A stretch of 64,000 nucleotides of DNA, from contig NZ_CP058348.1 of NCBI RefSeq assembly GCF_013752535.1, forward strand, positions 248,001-312,000, given 5' to 3'. The notes under the pieces are model-generated. The model was not told the DNA's origin and made no database searches. It saw only the letters and a program-made list of their open reading frames with translations. The translations under genes and the position numbers were made by a program. Source of the DNA: Bdellovibrio sp. KM01 (GTDB lineage Bacteria; Bdellovibrionota; Bdellovibrionia; Bdellovibrionales; Bdellovibrionaceae). This document shows positions 55,135 to 63,299 of this stretch, piece after piece. How positions within the stretch are numbered: the stretch's first letter is position 1; the number at the start of each line of letters is the position of its first letter.

Positions 55135-55959
55135 ATGATCCTTCAGCCAAGAGACCTGTTGCTCTTGGAAAGTCTTAAGAAATACGGTGTTCTTTCAACA
55201 CCTCAAGTGATCCGACTTCACTTCCAATCAATCGCAAAGACCACAGCACTCAGACGTTTACGAGCACTAGCTCATGGAACTTTCATCCGTCGTTCAGTTC
55301 CATTGGACGAGGGGACAAGTACATGGACTCTTGGACTCAAGGGAAAACGACTGCTCGCAGTTGAAGAGTCGATGCAGTTCTCAAATCGCAATACAATCTA
55401 TCATGATGTTCTTTTGAACGACGTTCGAATGAAATTTGAGTCCATGGGATTGGGAAGCGATTGGACTCCCGAGTACCATTTAAAGTCCCATGCTTTTAAA
55501 AACTATAAATATCGTCACGCTAAGGAACAACTCATCCCAGACGGATTGTTGGTTGAACCTATTAAAGGCAAAGACATTAAAATGGCCATTGAGCTGGAGC
55601 TCACCAGGAAAAGTGAATTAAGATACAAGAACATCTTTCATGAATACCGAAGTATTAACCTTGATCATGTGTGGTACTTCGTAAAAAGCATTAGGGACAA
55701 AGAAGCGATCAGCAAAATAGCTAAGAGCTGTTTTAATTTTGACCTAAAAATGCTCCTGTTTTCGACCATATCGGATTTTCTAAAGGATGAAATTCCTCAG
55801 ATCTACTTCGCTGACAAGCAAGAACCGATGCCACTAACGAGAATCCAATTTGATCACTCTATGATCTATTCCCCTGCTCATAGTTCTGATCATGGGGTGA
55901 GCAGGCTCGAGGACCAAGAAATTGAGATTATGGAAGAACCTATGTCCTTGATTTCATAA
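55135..55959 (+). CDS. replication-relaxation family protein
   Basis: A 274-residue protein. The N-terminal winged helix (LLLESLKKYGVLSTPQVIRLHF, TTALRRLRAL) is followed by a nuclease-like core with LIPDGLLVEP, then AIELELTRKSELRYKNIFHEY, which recalls a PD-(D/E)xK site. The family is found on plasmids and integrated elements and is named for a role in plasmid replication. The start lies one base after the stop of a mini-ORF with a strong ribosome binding site. It is upstream of the recombinase and part of the putative element. Confidence 0.8.
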   Translation: MILQPRDLLLLESLKKYGVLSTPQVIRLHFQSIAKTTALRRLRALAHGTFIRRSVPLDEGTSTWTLGLKGKRLLAVEESMQFSNRNTIYHDVLLNDVRMKFESMGLGSDWTPEYHLKSHAFKNYKYRHAKEQLIPDGLLVEPIKGKDIKMAIELELTRKSELRYKNIFHEYRSINLDHVWYFVKSIRDKEAISKIAKSCFNFDLKMLLFSTISDFLKDEIPQIYFADKQEPMPLTRIQFDHSMIYSPAHSSDHGVSRLEDQEIEIMEEPMSLIS

Positions 55960-55963
55960 CCCA

Positions 55964-56082
55964 ACTCCCTCATTCCAACGGCCCTGCAGGCCGGGCTTCT
56001 CCACTCCTGACCCCTCACCCCCAACGTATGGTGGTAAGGGGTCAGGAGTGGAGAAGCCAAGAGAGGAATGGAATGAGAGAGT
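55964..56082. repeat. compound inverted repeat, 22-bp perfect inner arms
   Basis: Inner arms of 22 bp at 55994-56015 and 56037-56058 match perfectly around a 21-nt loop. Outer arms of 14 bp at 55964-55977 and 56069-56082 match with one mismatch. A small CGGCC-CTGCA-GGCCG hairpin sits in the left internal loop near 55979-55993. There is no T-tract after it. It fills the gap between the relaxation-like gene and the recombinase unit. Confidence 0.85.
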
Positions 56083-56183
56083 TTAGTGTGTAGTGGTGGA
56101 TAAGAGTATGGGTAAGGAGAGAAGAAAGGAGTGGGAATAGAAGTTAGAAGAGATCGGTAACATTTTTTAAAGGAGGTATTTTT

Positions 56184-56210
56184 ATGAAAACAAAGGAACT
56201 ATTTAGTTGA
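56184..56210 (+). CDS. eight-codon mini-ORF overlapping the next start
   Basis: ATG at 56184 follows AAAGGAGG and encodes MKTKELFS. The TGA at 56208-56210 overlaps the TTG start of the following gene at 56207, the form expected for translational coupling. Confidence 0.5.
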   Translation: MKTKELFS

Positions 56211-56398
56211 TAATAGAGGACCTAAAGATTGAGCAGCAGCAAATCAGCATCGGTGAAAGCGAATTAAACCGCAAACGTTCGCAGCTGATAGCGGCCTTGC
56301 TTGAGATTGAAACACTCTTAAGATCCCAGGAGGAAAAGCTTTTAGTAACCACACAAAATGACCGACAAGAAGAGGTCGTTTGGAAGGAGGCCGCATGA
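56207..56398 (+). CDS. small coiled-coil protein before the recombinase
   Basis: A 63-residue acidic protein, one long helix with heptad-like Leu/Ile spacing. It opens with TTG inside the stop of an eight-codon mini-ORF and ends with an ATGA overlap with the recombinase gene. Its own ribosome binding site is absent, so it depends on coupling. It may be a recombinase partner such as a directionality factor, which is a guess. Confidence 0.55.
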   Translation: MIIEDLKIEQQQISIGESELNRKRSQLIAALLEIETLLRSQEEKLLVTTQNDRQEEVVWKEAA

Positions 56399-58077
56399 AT
56401 AGAGTTGCCATATATCTACGTGTATCGACCGAGGAGCAAGCAAAAATTTTGGAAGGCTCTCTGGTCTCTCAACGACGCCGAGCCGAAGAATACATCGAAG
56501 GACAAAATCGCAGAGAACCCAATTGGGGGATGATAGTTGATGTCTATTGTGATGAAGCCAAATCTGGCAAGGACATGAATCGTCCTGAGTTCCAAAGAAT
56601 GCTTTCGGATATTCGTGTGGGCAGAATCAACTTAGTTTTAGCATCCGAGCTATCAAGGTTGTCACGATCCATTAAGGATTTTTGCAGCCTCTTGGATTTT
56701 TTCAAAGAATACAAAGTTAAACTTGTAACCTTGCGCGAGCAGTTTGATACCACGACGGCTGCTGGTGAGCTGATGATGTTTAACCTCGTGAACTTCAATC
56801 AATTTGAACGCAAGCAAACTGGCGAGCGCATCACCGCCAACTTTACTAGCCGTGCGGAACGAGGCCTTTGGAATGGCGGCGTGATTCCGCTTGGGTACAA
56901 GCGCAATCCAGAAAATCCAGGAAATCTTTTGATAAATGAAGAAGAGTCATCGTCGATTAAGATGATTTTCCAAGTGTTCTTAGAAACGAAGAACCTTCGT
57001 CAGACTTGTTTGAAGTTGAATGCAATGGGCGTGCGCACGAAGGCCTATATTAATTCAAAAGGTGAATCACGAGGCGGAAACAAGTTTACGGTGGCAAGTC
57101 TTCATCATCTTTTAACCAACGCGACCCTTATAGGCATGAGAGAGATCAATAAGAAGCGTGGTGATATACGCCAAGTGAAAGCATCATGGTCCGCAATTAT
57201 TAATGCCGAAGACTTTGAGGTTGTGCAAAAGATACTCGAGTCCAATAGAAGAAGATTCAAGCCGAACGATTGGAAGACTTATCCCTATCCGTTAACGGGA
57301 AAGATCATTTGTGGCGATTGTGGTCGTCACTTGAATGGCAAGAGTGCTCATGGAAAAACTCAAAAGCACCACTACTATGATCACAATAGAACTTTAAATG
57401 CCGTCGGAGCACCGAAACACAAGTGTCAGATCCAGAGAGTTCGAGCTGGTAAGTTCGAAGATATGATTTTGGCATCGCTCAAAAGTATTTTGAGTCAGCC
57501 CTCACTAATTAAAAGTGCTATTGCTGCGTATGAGATTTCCAATAACAAAGAGCTGCCTTTGGTGGAATCAAGACTTAAAGCTGTTTCCTCTGAGATAAAA
57601 AGCCATGACAAGAAGGCTCAGAACATCATGCAAAGAATAGAAGAGTTACCGCCGGATCTATCTGCGGAATTGTTCTATAAACGTCTAACGGAAATAAATA
57701 GAAAGATTCAGGAACTCAAAGCACAGCATTTGGAGTTGGAGTCTCAAAAAAGAAAAACAAGTTTGCAGGGGGTTTCAGGGAGCTCGATCAAGGCTCGGAT
57801 TGAATATGCGATTAAACATCTCGCCGAAGCACCCAAGGAAAAACACCGTGAGGTGTTTGAGAATGTTCTGCAGTTCGCAGAGATTCATCCGACTAAAATT
57901 AAAATGGGTATTTATGGAGGTCACCCTATCGAGGGTTCGACTACTATCAAAATTGGCGGACAGGGAGAGATTCGAACTCTCGGTAGGCTTTTGACCTACA
58001 CACGCGTTCCAGGCGTGCGCCTTCAGCCACTCGGCCACCTGTCCATTCGGGAAAGTTCTGAAGAGGTGACAACATAA
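56395..58077 (+). CDS. large serine recombinase
   Basis: A 560-residue site-specific recombinase. The ATG at 56395 follows AAGGAGG and overlaps the previous stop. The resolvase domain has IYLRVSTEEQ with catalytic Ser11, SELSRLSRS and TAAGELMMFN. The recombinase domain follows (NLRQTCLKLNAMGVRT), a zinc ribbon at about 305-345 (ICGDCG and later HKCQ), and a coiled coil. The last 41 residues are abnormal: codons 520-550 are the antisense of tRNA-Ser and 551-560 run beyond it. It is the likely integrase of the element, placed at its own target site. Confidence 0.92.
   Translation: MNRVAIYLRVSTEEQAKILEGSLVSQRRRAEEYIEGQNRREPNWGMIVDVYCDEAKSGKDMNRPEFQRMLSDIRVGRINLVLASELSRLSRSIKDFCSLLDFFKEYKVKLVTLREQFDTTTAAGELMMFNLVNFNQFERKQTGERITANFTSRAERGLWNGGVIPLGYKRNPENPGNLLINEEESSSIKMIFQVFLETKNLRQTCLKLNAMGVRTKAYINSKGESRGGNKFTVASLHHLLTNATLIGMREINKKRGDIRQVKASWSAIINAEDFEVVQKILESNRRRFKPNDWKTYPYPLTGKIICGDCGRHLNGKSAHGKTQKHHYYDHNRTLNAVGAPKHKCQIQRVRAGKFEDMILASLKSILSQPSLIKSAIAAYEISNNKELPLVESRLKAVSSEIKSHDKKAQNIMQRIEELPPDLSAELFYKRLTEINRKIQELKAQHLELESQKRKTSLQGVSGSSIKARIEYAIKHLAEAPKEKHREVFENVLQFAEIHPTKIKMGIYGGHPIEGSTTIKIGGQGEIRTLGRLLTYTRVPGVRLQPLGHLSIRESSEEVTT
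57954..58044 (-). tRNA. tRNA-Ser(GGA)
   Basis: On the minus strand the acceptor stem GGACAGG pairs with CCTGTCC, followed by G and an encoded CCA. The anticodon stem CACGC/GCGTG closes loop CTGGAAC with anticodon GGA. A long variable arm (about 17 nt) is typical of tRNA-Ser, and GGTTCGAATC-type T-loop sequence is present as GTTCGAATC. The recombinase gene crosses it antisense. Confidence 0.96.
57970..57980. repeat. candidate right attachment core in tRNA-Ser
   Basis: ATTCGAACTCT in the T-arm is matched exactly at 52186-52196 (13 of 14 over a slightly longer stretch). An 11-bp match within 6 kb can occur by chance; a 10-bp match at 62738 shows the background. Confidence 0.3.
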
Positions 58078-58243
58078 CAATTGCCCCCTGGGAAATCAAG
58101 GACGTGGTTTAGGAATATCTGGGTGATATTCGGCTCTTGATTTGATGCGTTAACATTTGGATTGGTCTAAAACCCGGACCGAGGTCGAGTCATCAAAAAC
58201 CCTCTGATTGCCGAATAATATTAATCACTTCGGAGGATTTTAT

Positions 58244-59755
58244 ATGAATAAATTGGTCACGATTGCGACGGCAGCGGTGATGGGATTGATCTCGGCTTGT
58301 ACCAGCAGCTCAACCAAGCCAATGGAACCACGGTCTTATCGCAATCCAGCCAGTACGGGTGAGTTGATCACAGGTAGCCAAAAGGTTTTGGCTGATATCA
58401 ACAATGCTCAAATTTTCAATCCGCAAACTTGTGTGATGTTCGTGAACAATGTGACGGACTATCTTTATTATCTGCCAGCCGATCACTTCGTTCCAAAATC
58501 TTCTACGGAGCAAGAGAGCTTGCGAAAATATGGCCCGGAAGTTCTAGATACGATTTTCCAAATCCGCGTTTCTTTGCATGAGAAACTTCAGGAGTTCGAT
58601 ACACGCAGTGAGCTTAGCAAAGACTGCGCAACTAAAGCGCGTGAGGGATTTCAGTACGCACGTTTTGCTGAAGAGTATTTGTTGGATTGGTTGTATGCAC
58701 AGAAAGTTTATAACTTTAAAGCAGCTCCGATCCTGACAAATCAAAAACCAAGTACTTGGACCAATCCAAAATTTGAAGGTTTTGAATTGCAAGCCGGTGA
58801 CGTCATGATCATTCGCGGGAAGTCCTATGTCTCTGCGATGATCGCGCGTATCGCCGACGAAGAAGGAAATTTTTCGCATCTTGCAGTCGTGGGCGAAGAT
58901 AAAGCTGGCAAGAAATATGTAGTTGAAGCCCTTATTCAGTACGGTACGATTGTTACTCCGCTGGAAAAATGGCGTCAGTCTGCAGATGCCCGTGTGGCTT
59001 TGTTCCGTCACCCAGATCAAACGCTTGCAAAAAAAGCTTCTCGTTATATTTATGATTATGCCCAAGGAGCCTTGGACAAAGGCCAGGGTATCAAGTACGA
59101 CTTTTCGATGAATGATGACGACTATTCGACAATGTTTTGTTCTGAAGTCGTCAGAATGGCTTATGACAAGGCATCAAATGGTCAGCTGATCATTCCAAAA
59201 TTTCGTAGCACCGTCAGTAAATTCAAAGGCAATGCTTATCCACGCTCATTGGGTGTGACAAAAACTTCGTTGTTCGCCCCCTATGATGTGGAAGTCGATC
59301 CACGCTTTGATTTCGTCGCCGAGTTCAGACATATGCCACTTCTCCGTCAGGTCCGTATGCAAGACGCTGTTTTGCAAAGTGTTTACGGTTGGATGATCAC
59401 GAAGGGCTATAACTTCCACTGGGAGCCCAAGCATGCAGGCAAAGCATATCTTGCAAAAATGGTTCGTCAGTTCGGTGTCGCCAAAGACACTCTGCCGAAA
59501 TATATGCCAGTCGATAGCATCAAAACAAATGTGCAATTTGAAGTTGTGGCCAGTGCCTTGGAAAAGAATATTTATGCGAAAGAAGCTGAGTTCTATAAAA
59601 AGAACGGTTACCTTCCTTCATTTCAGGATCTATTGATTATCAATGAGGCTTATCGACGTAAGGACTGTACAGACGATAAAGCTCTTCATATCCCGGGTTT
59701 CGGCGGGTCACAGTTCCACTGGTTTTTCTATGACGATAACCACAAGTGCGACTAA
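58244..59755 (+). CDS. YiiX/YebB-like cysteine hydrolase lipoprotein
   Basis: A 503-residue lipoprotein; CGGAGG precedes the ATG at 58244 and the signal ends in ISACT. In the middle is a permuted papain-type (NlpC/P60 superfamily) domain: LQAGDVMIIRG, the His of NFSHLAVVGE, VVEALIQYGTIVTPLEKW, and Cys in STMFCSEVVRMAY. YiiX-type enzymes cut amide or ester links; some act on peptidoglycan or lipids. N- and C-terminal parts of about 180 residues each are unknown. It overlaps the converging gene by 4 bp. Confidence 0.82.
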   Translation: MNKLVTIATAAVMGLISACTSSSTKPMEPRSYRNPASTGELITGSQKVLADINNAQIFNPQTCVMFVNNVTDYLYYLPADHFVPKSSTEQESLRKYGPEVLDTIFQIRVSLHEKLQEFDTRSELSKDCATKAREGFQYARFAEEYLLDWLYAQKVYNFKAAPILTNQKPSTWTNPKFEGFELQAGDVMIIRGKSYVSAMIARIADEEGNFSHLAVVGEDKAGKKYVVEALIQYGTIVTPLEKWRQSADARVALFRHPDQTLAKKASRYIYDYAQGALDKGQGIKYDFSMNDDDYSTMFCSEVVRMAYDKASNGQLIIPKFRSTVSKFKGNAYPRSLGVTKTSLFAPYDVEVDPRFDFVAEFRHMPLLRQVRMQDAVLQSVYGWMITKGYNFHWEPKHAGKAYLAKMVRQFGVAKDTLPKYMPVDSIKTNVQFEVVASALEKNIYAKEAEFYKKNGYLPSFQDLLIINEAYRRKDCTDDKALHIPGFGGSQFHWFFYDDNHKCD

Positions 59756-60408
59756 AGAAATAAAGCATCGAGTTGCTTAAAATACCACTCCTGAAGAGAT
59801 TTTCTTAAAGGAAGGGAATTAAGCATCTCGGTTTTATTTTGCACATTTCCAGTTCGCGCCGAGAGATCTTTTTCCGAGCAGTATTTGATCCATTCATCCG
59901 TCGCTTCCGGATGAAATTGAGTGGCAACGATATTTTTGCCAACTCGATATGCCTGATTCTTACAAAAATCATTCGTCGCGAAAAGCTCGGCCCCTTTTGG
60001 TAAATCAAAAGTGCAAAGGTGAGATTGGAATACCTGCAACGTCTCGCCCGTTGACATTTTCACTGGGACGAAACCAGATTCCCAACCAGCTGGATGAATA
60101 AAAACTTTTTCTCCCAAGACATCCGCCAGGAGCTGGGCACCCAAACACAAACCAAAAACTTTCTGGTCGTTCTTAACCAATTTTTTAAGGAAGGCTTTTT
60201 CCGTCTGCAGCCACGGAAATTTGTCTTCTTCAAACGCGTTTGCCGTTCCGCCACAAATCACAACCCCCAGATAGGGTTTAAAATCTGGAGCCGGGGTCCC
60301 GTCAGCAGGATGCCAATACTCCACCTGAATACCATTCTTTTTTGCCCACTCAAGTGTCGAACCAGGAGGAACCGATTGCTGATGTTGGATAATTAAAAGC
60401 TTTTGCAT
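59752..60408 (-). CDS. class I glutamine amidotransferase-like protein
   Basis: A 218-residue protein with nucleophile Cys88 in FGLCLGAQLLADVLG and the His-x-Glu pair in ATQFHPEATDEW, the triad of class I amidotransferases. IQHQQSVPPG at the start and the WHPADG strand are like the stand-alone GMP-synthase-like group (YfeJ type). The acceptor is unknown. It has no fused synthase domain. Confidence 0.87.
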   Translation of the reverse strand: MQKLLIIQHQQSVPPGSTLEWAKKNGIQVEYWHPADGTPAPDFKPYLGVVICGGTANAFEEDKFPWLQTEKAFLKKLVKNDQKVFGLCLGAQLLADVLGEKVFIHPAGWESGFVPVKMSTGETLQVFQSHLCTFDLPKGAELFATNDFCKNQAYRVGKNIVATQFHPEATDEWIKYCSEKDLSARTGNVQNKTEMLNSLPLRKSLQEWYFKQLDALFL

Positions 60409-60517
60409 ACTTAAAAATGCTATCTGCGGATTGCTATTTTGGCAACGATGAGTTTAGTGGTTCAATCTCAAAATGAGATACATTAAGTAATGGTGAAGTT
60501 GTTCCGAAATATAAACA

Positions 60518-61747
60518 ATGAAAAGTTTTGCAAAAAAATATAAATGGATGATCATTGTGTTCCTTTCGCTATCGGCATCAATCTGTTACTTTCAGTTCAA
60601 TCAAGAGTTAAGTCCTAAAGATTTGGAAGTTAGCAGAATAGATTTCAGTGACAGGAAGGAAGTCCTAACGTCGAAAGATATCGACAAGGAAATAAAGTAT
60701 CTTCTGTATGCGTTTGATCATGCATACTCTGCGAAATCTATTTATCCGGATCAGTATCAGCGAATGATAGATGAGCTCCAGCTGTTGAGCGCTACCAAGA
60801 ATATGGCTATGGATGAATATCTAAATAAGCTACAGAAAATATTTTCAATTATTCCAGATGGTCATCTGCGTGTATCTCGGATCGAATCAGATGACTCCTC
60901 TTTAGAGTCTGCGCGCGCACCTAGCAGTGTATTCTCTGATCCCGTACTTTCATTAGACCCTCACAAAGTTGCTGTAAAACAAATACCCTCTTTCATTATG
61001 GAAGAAAAAGACATTCGCGACCTCATCGGTGAAGTTGAGAAAGATATGCAAAAGTCCAAAGCATTGGTATTTGACCTTCGGGGAAATAGTGGTGGGTATG
61101 TTGAGGTGCCACTGAAAATAGCCGCACTCTTGTGGGGTGAGCAATATCGAGAGGGAAGTGAAATTCAATACTTTCCGATGCCTATAAAAAGAAATGGAAA
61201 GATTGGTCACCCTGTTATTCACGCCTTAGGTAAGAATCATCTAATATTATTTCAAACAGAACGAGGAAAAAGAATCGATGCGGAAGCGAGAAGGGGAATG
61301 CTTCAAAAAATACTTGATTACAATGAGTACGAATACGGTGGCACAGTTAAGAAGTTGGTCTATGACGAGTATGCCTTTCAGCCGACGAACGAATATGAAG
61401 ACAATAATTTGACCTATGAGAATTCCCATCTGAAAGATCGTGGATACAATCGTCCTATTTATATAGTGATTGATGAAACTTGCGCTTCAGCTTGCGAGAG
61501 ATTCTTGGAGGCAATGGAGGAGCATCCTCATGCTAAAACTATTGGAAGTAGGAATACGCGTGGCTGTGTTCAGTTTGGTAATGTGGGTTTGTTAGTTCTG
61601 CCTGAGAGTCATCTTGCTGTCAGTATTTCCGCCAACTACATCAGTTATAAAGATGGGCGCATAGTGGAAAATATAGGGTATAAACCACAACTTTTGTTAA
61701 AAGATTCAGAAGATCCATTTCAGAGAATATCCACTTTAATAAAGTGA
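60518..61747 (+). CDS. S41-family (C-terminal processing type) peptidase
   Basis: A 409-residue protein with an N-terminal membrane segment (about 11-26) after basic residues. The S41 core has ALVFDLRGNSGGYVEVP and the catalytic Ser in DETCASACERFLEAM, then GSRNTRGCVQFGN. The Cys-flanked Ser is unusual next to the common GxTASASE form. No PDZ domain is evident. It should cut proteins in the periplasm. Confidence 0.82.
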   Translation: MKSFAKKYKWMIIVFLSLSASICYFQFNQELSPKDLEVSRIDFSDRKEVLTSKDIDKEIKYLLYAFDHAYSAKSIYPDQYQRMIDELQLLSATKNMAMDEYLNKLQKIFSIIPDGHLRVSRIESDDSSLESARAPSSVFSDPVLSLDPHKVAVKQIPSFIMEEKDIRDLIGEVEKDMQKSKALVFDLRGNSGGYVEVPLKIAALLWGEQYREGSEIQYFPMPIKRNGKIGHPVIHALGKNHLILFQTERGKRIDAEARRGMLQKILDYNEYEYGGTVKKLVYDEYAFQPTNEYEDNNLTYENSHLKDRGYNRPIYIVIDETCASACERFLEAMEEHPHAKTIGSRNTRGCVQFGNVGLLVLPESHLAVSISANYISYKDGRIVENIGYKPQLLLKDSEDPFQRISTLIK

Positions 61748-61804
61748 TGAATTTTTTGTTCAAATTGTCTTGAGTAATACTGAAGGACTTGTCAGTATTT
61801 AGCC

Positions 61805-62317
61805 ATGAAAACAATTATGCGTTCTTTTAAAGCTTTGGTGTTTTTGGGTGTGATCTTGAATAGCGGTCTTGCTTTAGCGGAAGGCATGGGTAAGTTGGGC
61901 CTATTGTATATGAGCTCTTCTTCCGAGGAATCAGGAGCTGAAAGTAAATCGACTCGTACTTTGTACGACGTCGCTCTTTACTATAAATTTCAAGGTTCGC
62001 CTTGGGTGCTGGGTGGACTTTATCAAAATGACGCTCAAGCATCTGATTCGGCAACGGTGAATCGCACTTCTTATGGCGTCAGCGGTGGTGTCATGACTCG
62101 TAAAGAAAGTGGTGGATATCTTTTGGCCACATACTTTGTTTCATCGACATATGGAGATTACAAAGAGGGTTCAGGATTCCAGTTGGATTTCGGTTATAAA
62201 GTTCCGACGAAAATTCCTTTGGCGTTTCAGCTGAGCTATAAAAGCTATGACTATTCCAAATACAATCATAAGGACACAAAACTTGATCCTTACTTTGTAG
62301 TGATCGCGGATTTCTAG
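61805..62317 (+). CDS. small outer-membrane beta-barrel protein
   Basis: A 170-residue protein with a signal peptide ending ALA-E. The mature part alternates strands (GKLGLLYMSSSS, LYDVALYYKFQG, YGVSGGVMTRK, GFQLDFGYKV, AFQLSYKSYDYSKY) and ends in VIADF with a terminal Phe. It is likely an eight-stranded barrel. Role unknown. Its stop codon overlaps the start of the GFA-like gene by one base. Confidence 0.7.
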   Translation: MKTIMRSFKALVFLGVILNSGLALAEGMGKLGLLYMSSSSEESGAESKSTRTLYDVALYYKFQGSPWVLGGLYQNDAQASDSATVNRTSYGVSGGVMTRKESGGYLLATYFVSSTYGDYKEGSGFQLDFGYKVPTKIPLAFQLSYKSYDYSKYNHKDTKLDPYFVVIADF

Positions 62318-62673
62318 TGGAAAAACAAATCGGCAGTTGTCACTGTGGCGAAGTAAAATACGAAGCTACAGGCAACTTCACAGAAGTTATCAGTTGCAAT
62401 TGTTCAATGTGCAGAAGAAAAGGCACCTTGCTGGCATTTGTACCAGTTGAGAATTTCAAAATGCTTTCCGGGGCTGAAGAGCTCGTCGACTATCAATTCG
62501 GCAAAAAGCAAATTCATCATACCTTTTGTGGTGAGTGTGGCGTGACTCCATTTGCACATGGCACGGCTCCAAATGGTGCAAAAATGGTAGCGATCAATGT
62601 ACGTTGTTTGGAAGACGTTGATCTGGATAGTCTGAAAATCACTAAAGTGGACGGAAAATCATTCCCGATCTAG
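62317..62673 (+). CDS. GFA/CENP-V-domain zinc protein
   Basis: A 118-residue protein with the family's cysteine sets: SCHCGE (Cys8, Cys10), CNCSMC and FCGECG, which bind two zinc ions, and the KMVAINVRCLE end. The name glutathione-dependent formaldehyde-activating enzyme is historic; the reaction in bacteria is mostly unproven. It starts with a GTG in the stop of the previous gene. Confidence 0.9.
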   Translation: MEKQIGSCHCGEVKYEATGNFTEVISCNCSMCRRKGTLLAFVPVENFKMLSGAEELVDYQFGKKQIHHTFCGECGVTPFAHGTAPNGAKMVAINVRCLEDVDLDSLKITKVDGKSFPI

Positions 62674-62777
62674 GCACCAGACGATAAACGCGTCCTCGAA
62701 ATGACTTATATCAAAGCCGGCTCTCTGATCTTGAAATACAGGGAGAGGGTGTTTGAAATAGAGTTTCGAGGTGTGCC

Positions 62778-63290
62778 ATGAATAAATACCTGAAAATTCA
62801 ACTTTCCATTTTGATTCTTTTTGCTTGTTCGCTCGGATCGTCCCAGATCAAAATGTTCAAAAACGTGGTTCGCCCCAGCAAAGGATTAGCCGTGACTTAT
62901 CCCGCAAAACAAATAAGCATTTCAATTGGGAAAAACGTGAATGAAGTTTATCAGTTTATTTCCACGCCGGAAAATATGCCTCGCTGGGCCGCGGGATTAA
63001 GCCAGGCCGAACTGGTTAAGTCCGGAGATGATTGGATAGCTGATTCTCCGATGGGAAAAGTGAAAGTTCGCTTTGTTGAAAAGAACAAATTCGGTGTCGT
63101 CGATCATGACGTCATTCTTCCGTCTGGAGAAGTGAATCACAATCCCTTAAGAGTAGTTAAGAACGCTGATGGCAGTGAAGTGATTTTTACTTTATATCGT
63201 CGTCCTAAAATGTCTGATGCGGATTTTGAGAACGATGCAAGGGCAGTCACCAAGGATTTGCAGAAGTTGAAACAGATACTGGAGAAATAG
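62778..63290 (+). CDS. SRPBCC-domain lipoprotein or secreted protein
   Basis: A 170-residue protein whose N-terminus is a signal peptide with LFACSLGSS, a possible lipobox. From about residue 48 it has the START-like pattern ISIGKNVNEVYQFISTPENMPRWAAGL, GKVKVRFVEKNKFGVVDHDV and a C-terminal helix with DLQKLKQIL. The secreted location is unusual for this fold. The stop is 9 bp before the next gene. Confidence 0.7.
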   Translation: MNKYLKIQLSILILFACSLGSSQIKMFKNVVRPSKGLAVTYPAKQISISIGKNVNEVYQFISTPENMPRWAAGLSQAELVKSGDDWIADSPMGKVKVRFVEKNKFGVVDHDVILPSGEVNHNPLRVVKNADGSEVIFTLYRRPKMSDADFENDARAVTKDLQKLKQILEK

Positions 63291-63299
63291 GAACAGCGA

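Larger units (their letters stand above)
52186..57980 (+). mobile_element. putative integrated element at tRNA-Ser
   Basis: Right end: a large serine recombinase that runs into tRNA-Ser. Left end: set only by an 11-bp direct repeat and therefore uncertain. Contents are a Cro-like remnant, a TIGR02147 regulator, two secreted proteins, a replication-relaxation-like protein, a compound hairpin and a coiled-coil protein. A shorter element, beginning after the terminator near 55020, is equally possible. No relaxase, coupling protein or phage structural gene is seen, so it would need help to move. Confidence 0.4.

Noticed and set aside
62738-62747. ACAGGGAGAG, a 10-bp match to the acceptor side of tRNA-Ser
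   Set aside because: It is on the wrong side of the tRNA for the recombinase and is about what chance gives; used only as a measure of background.
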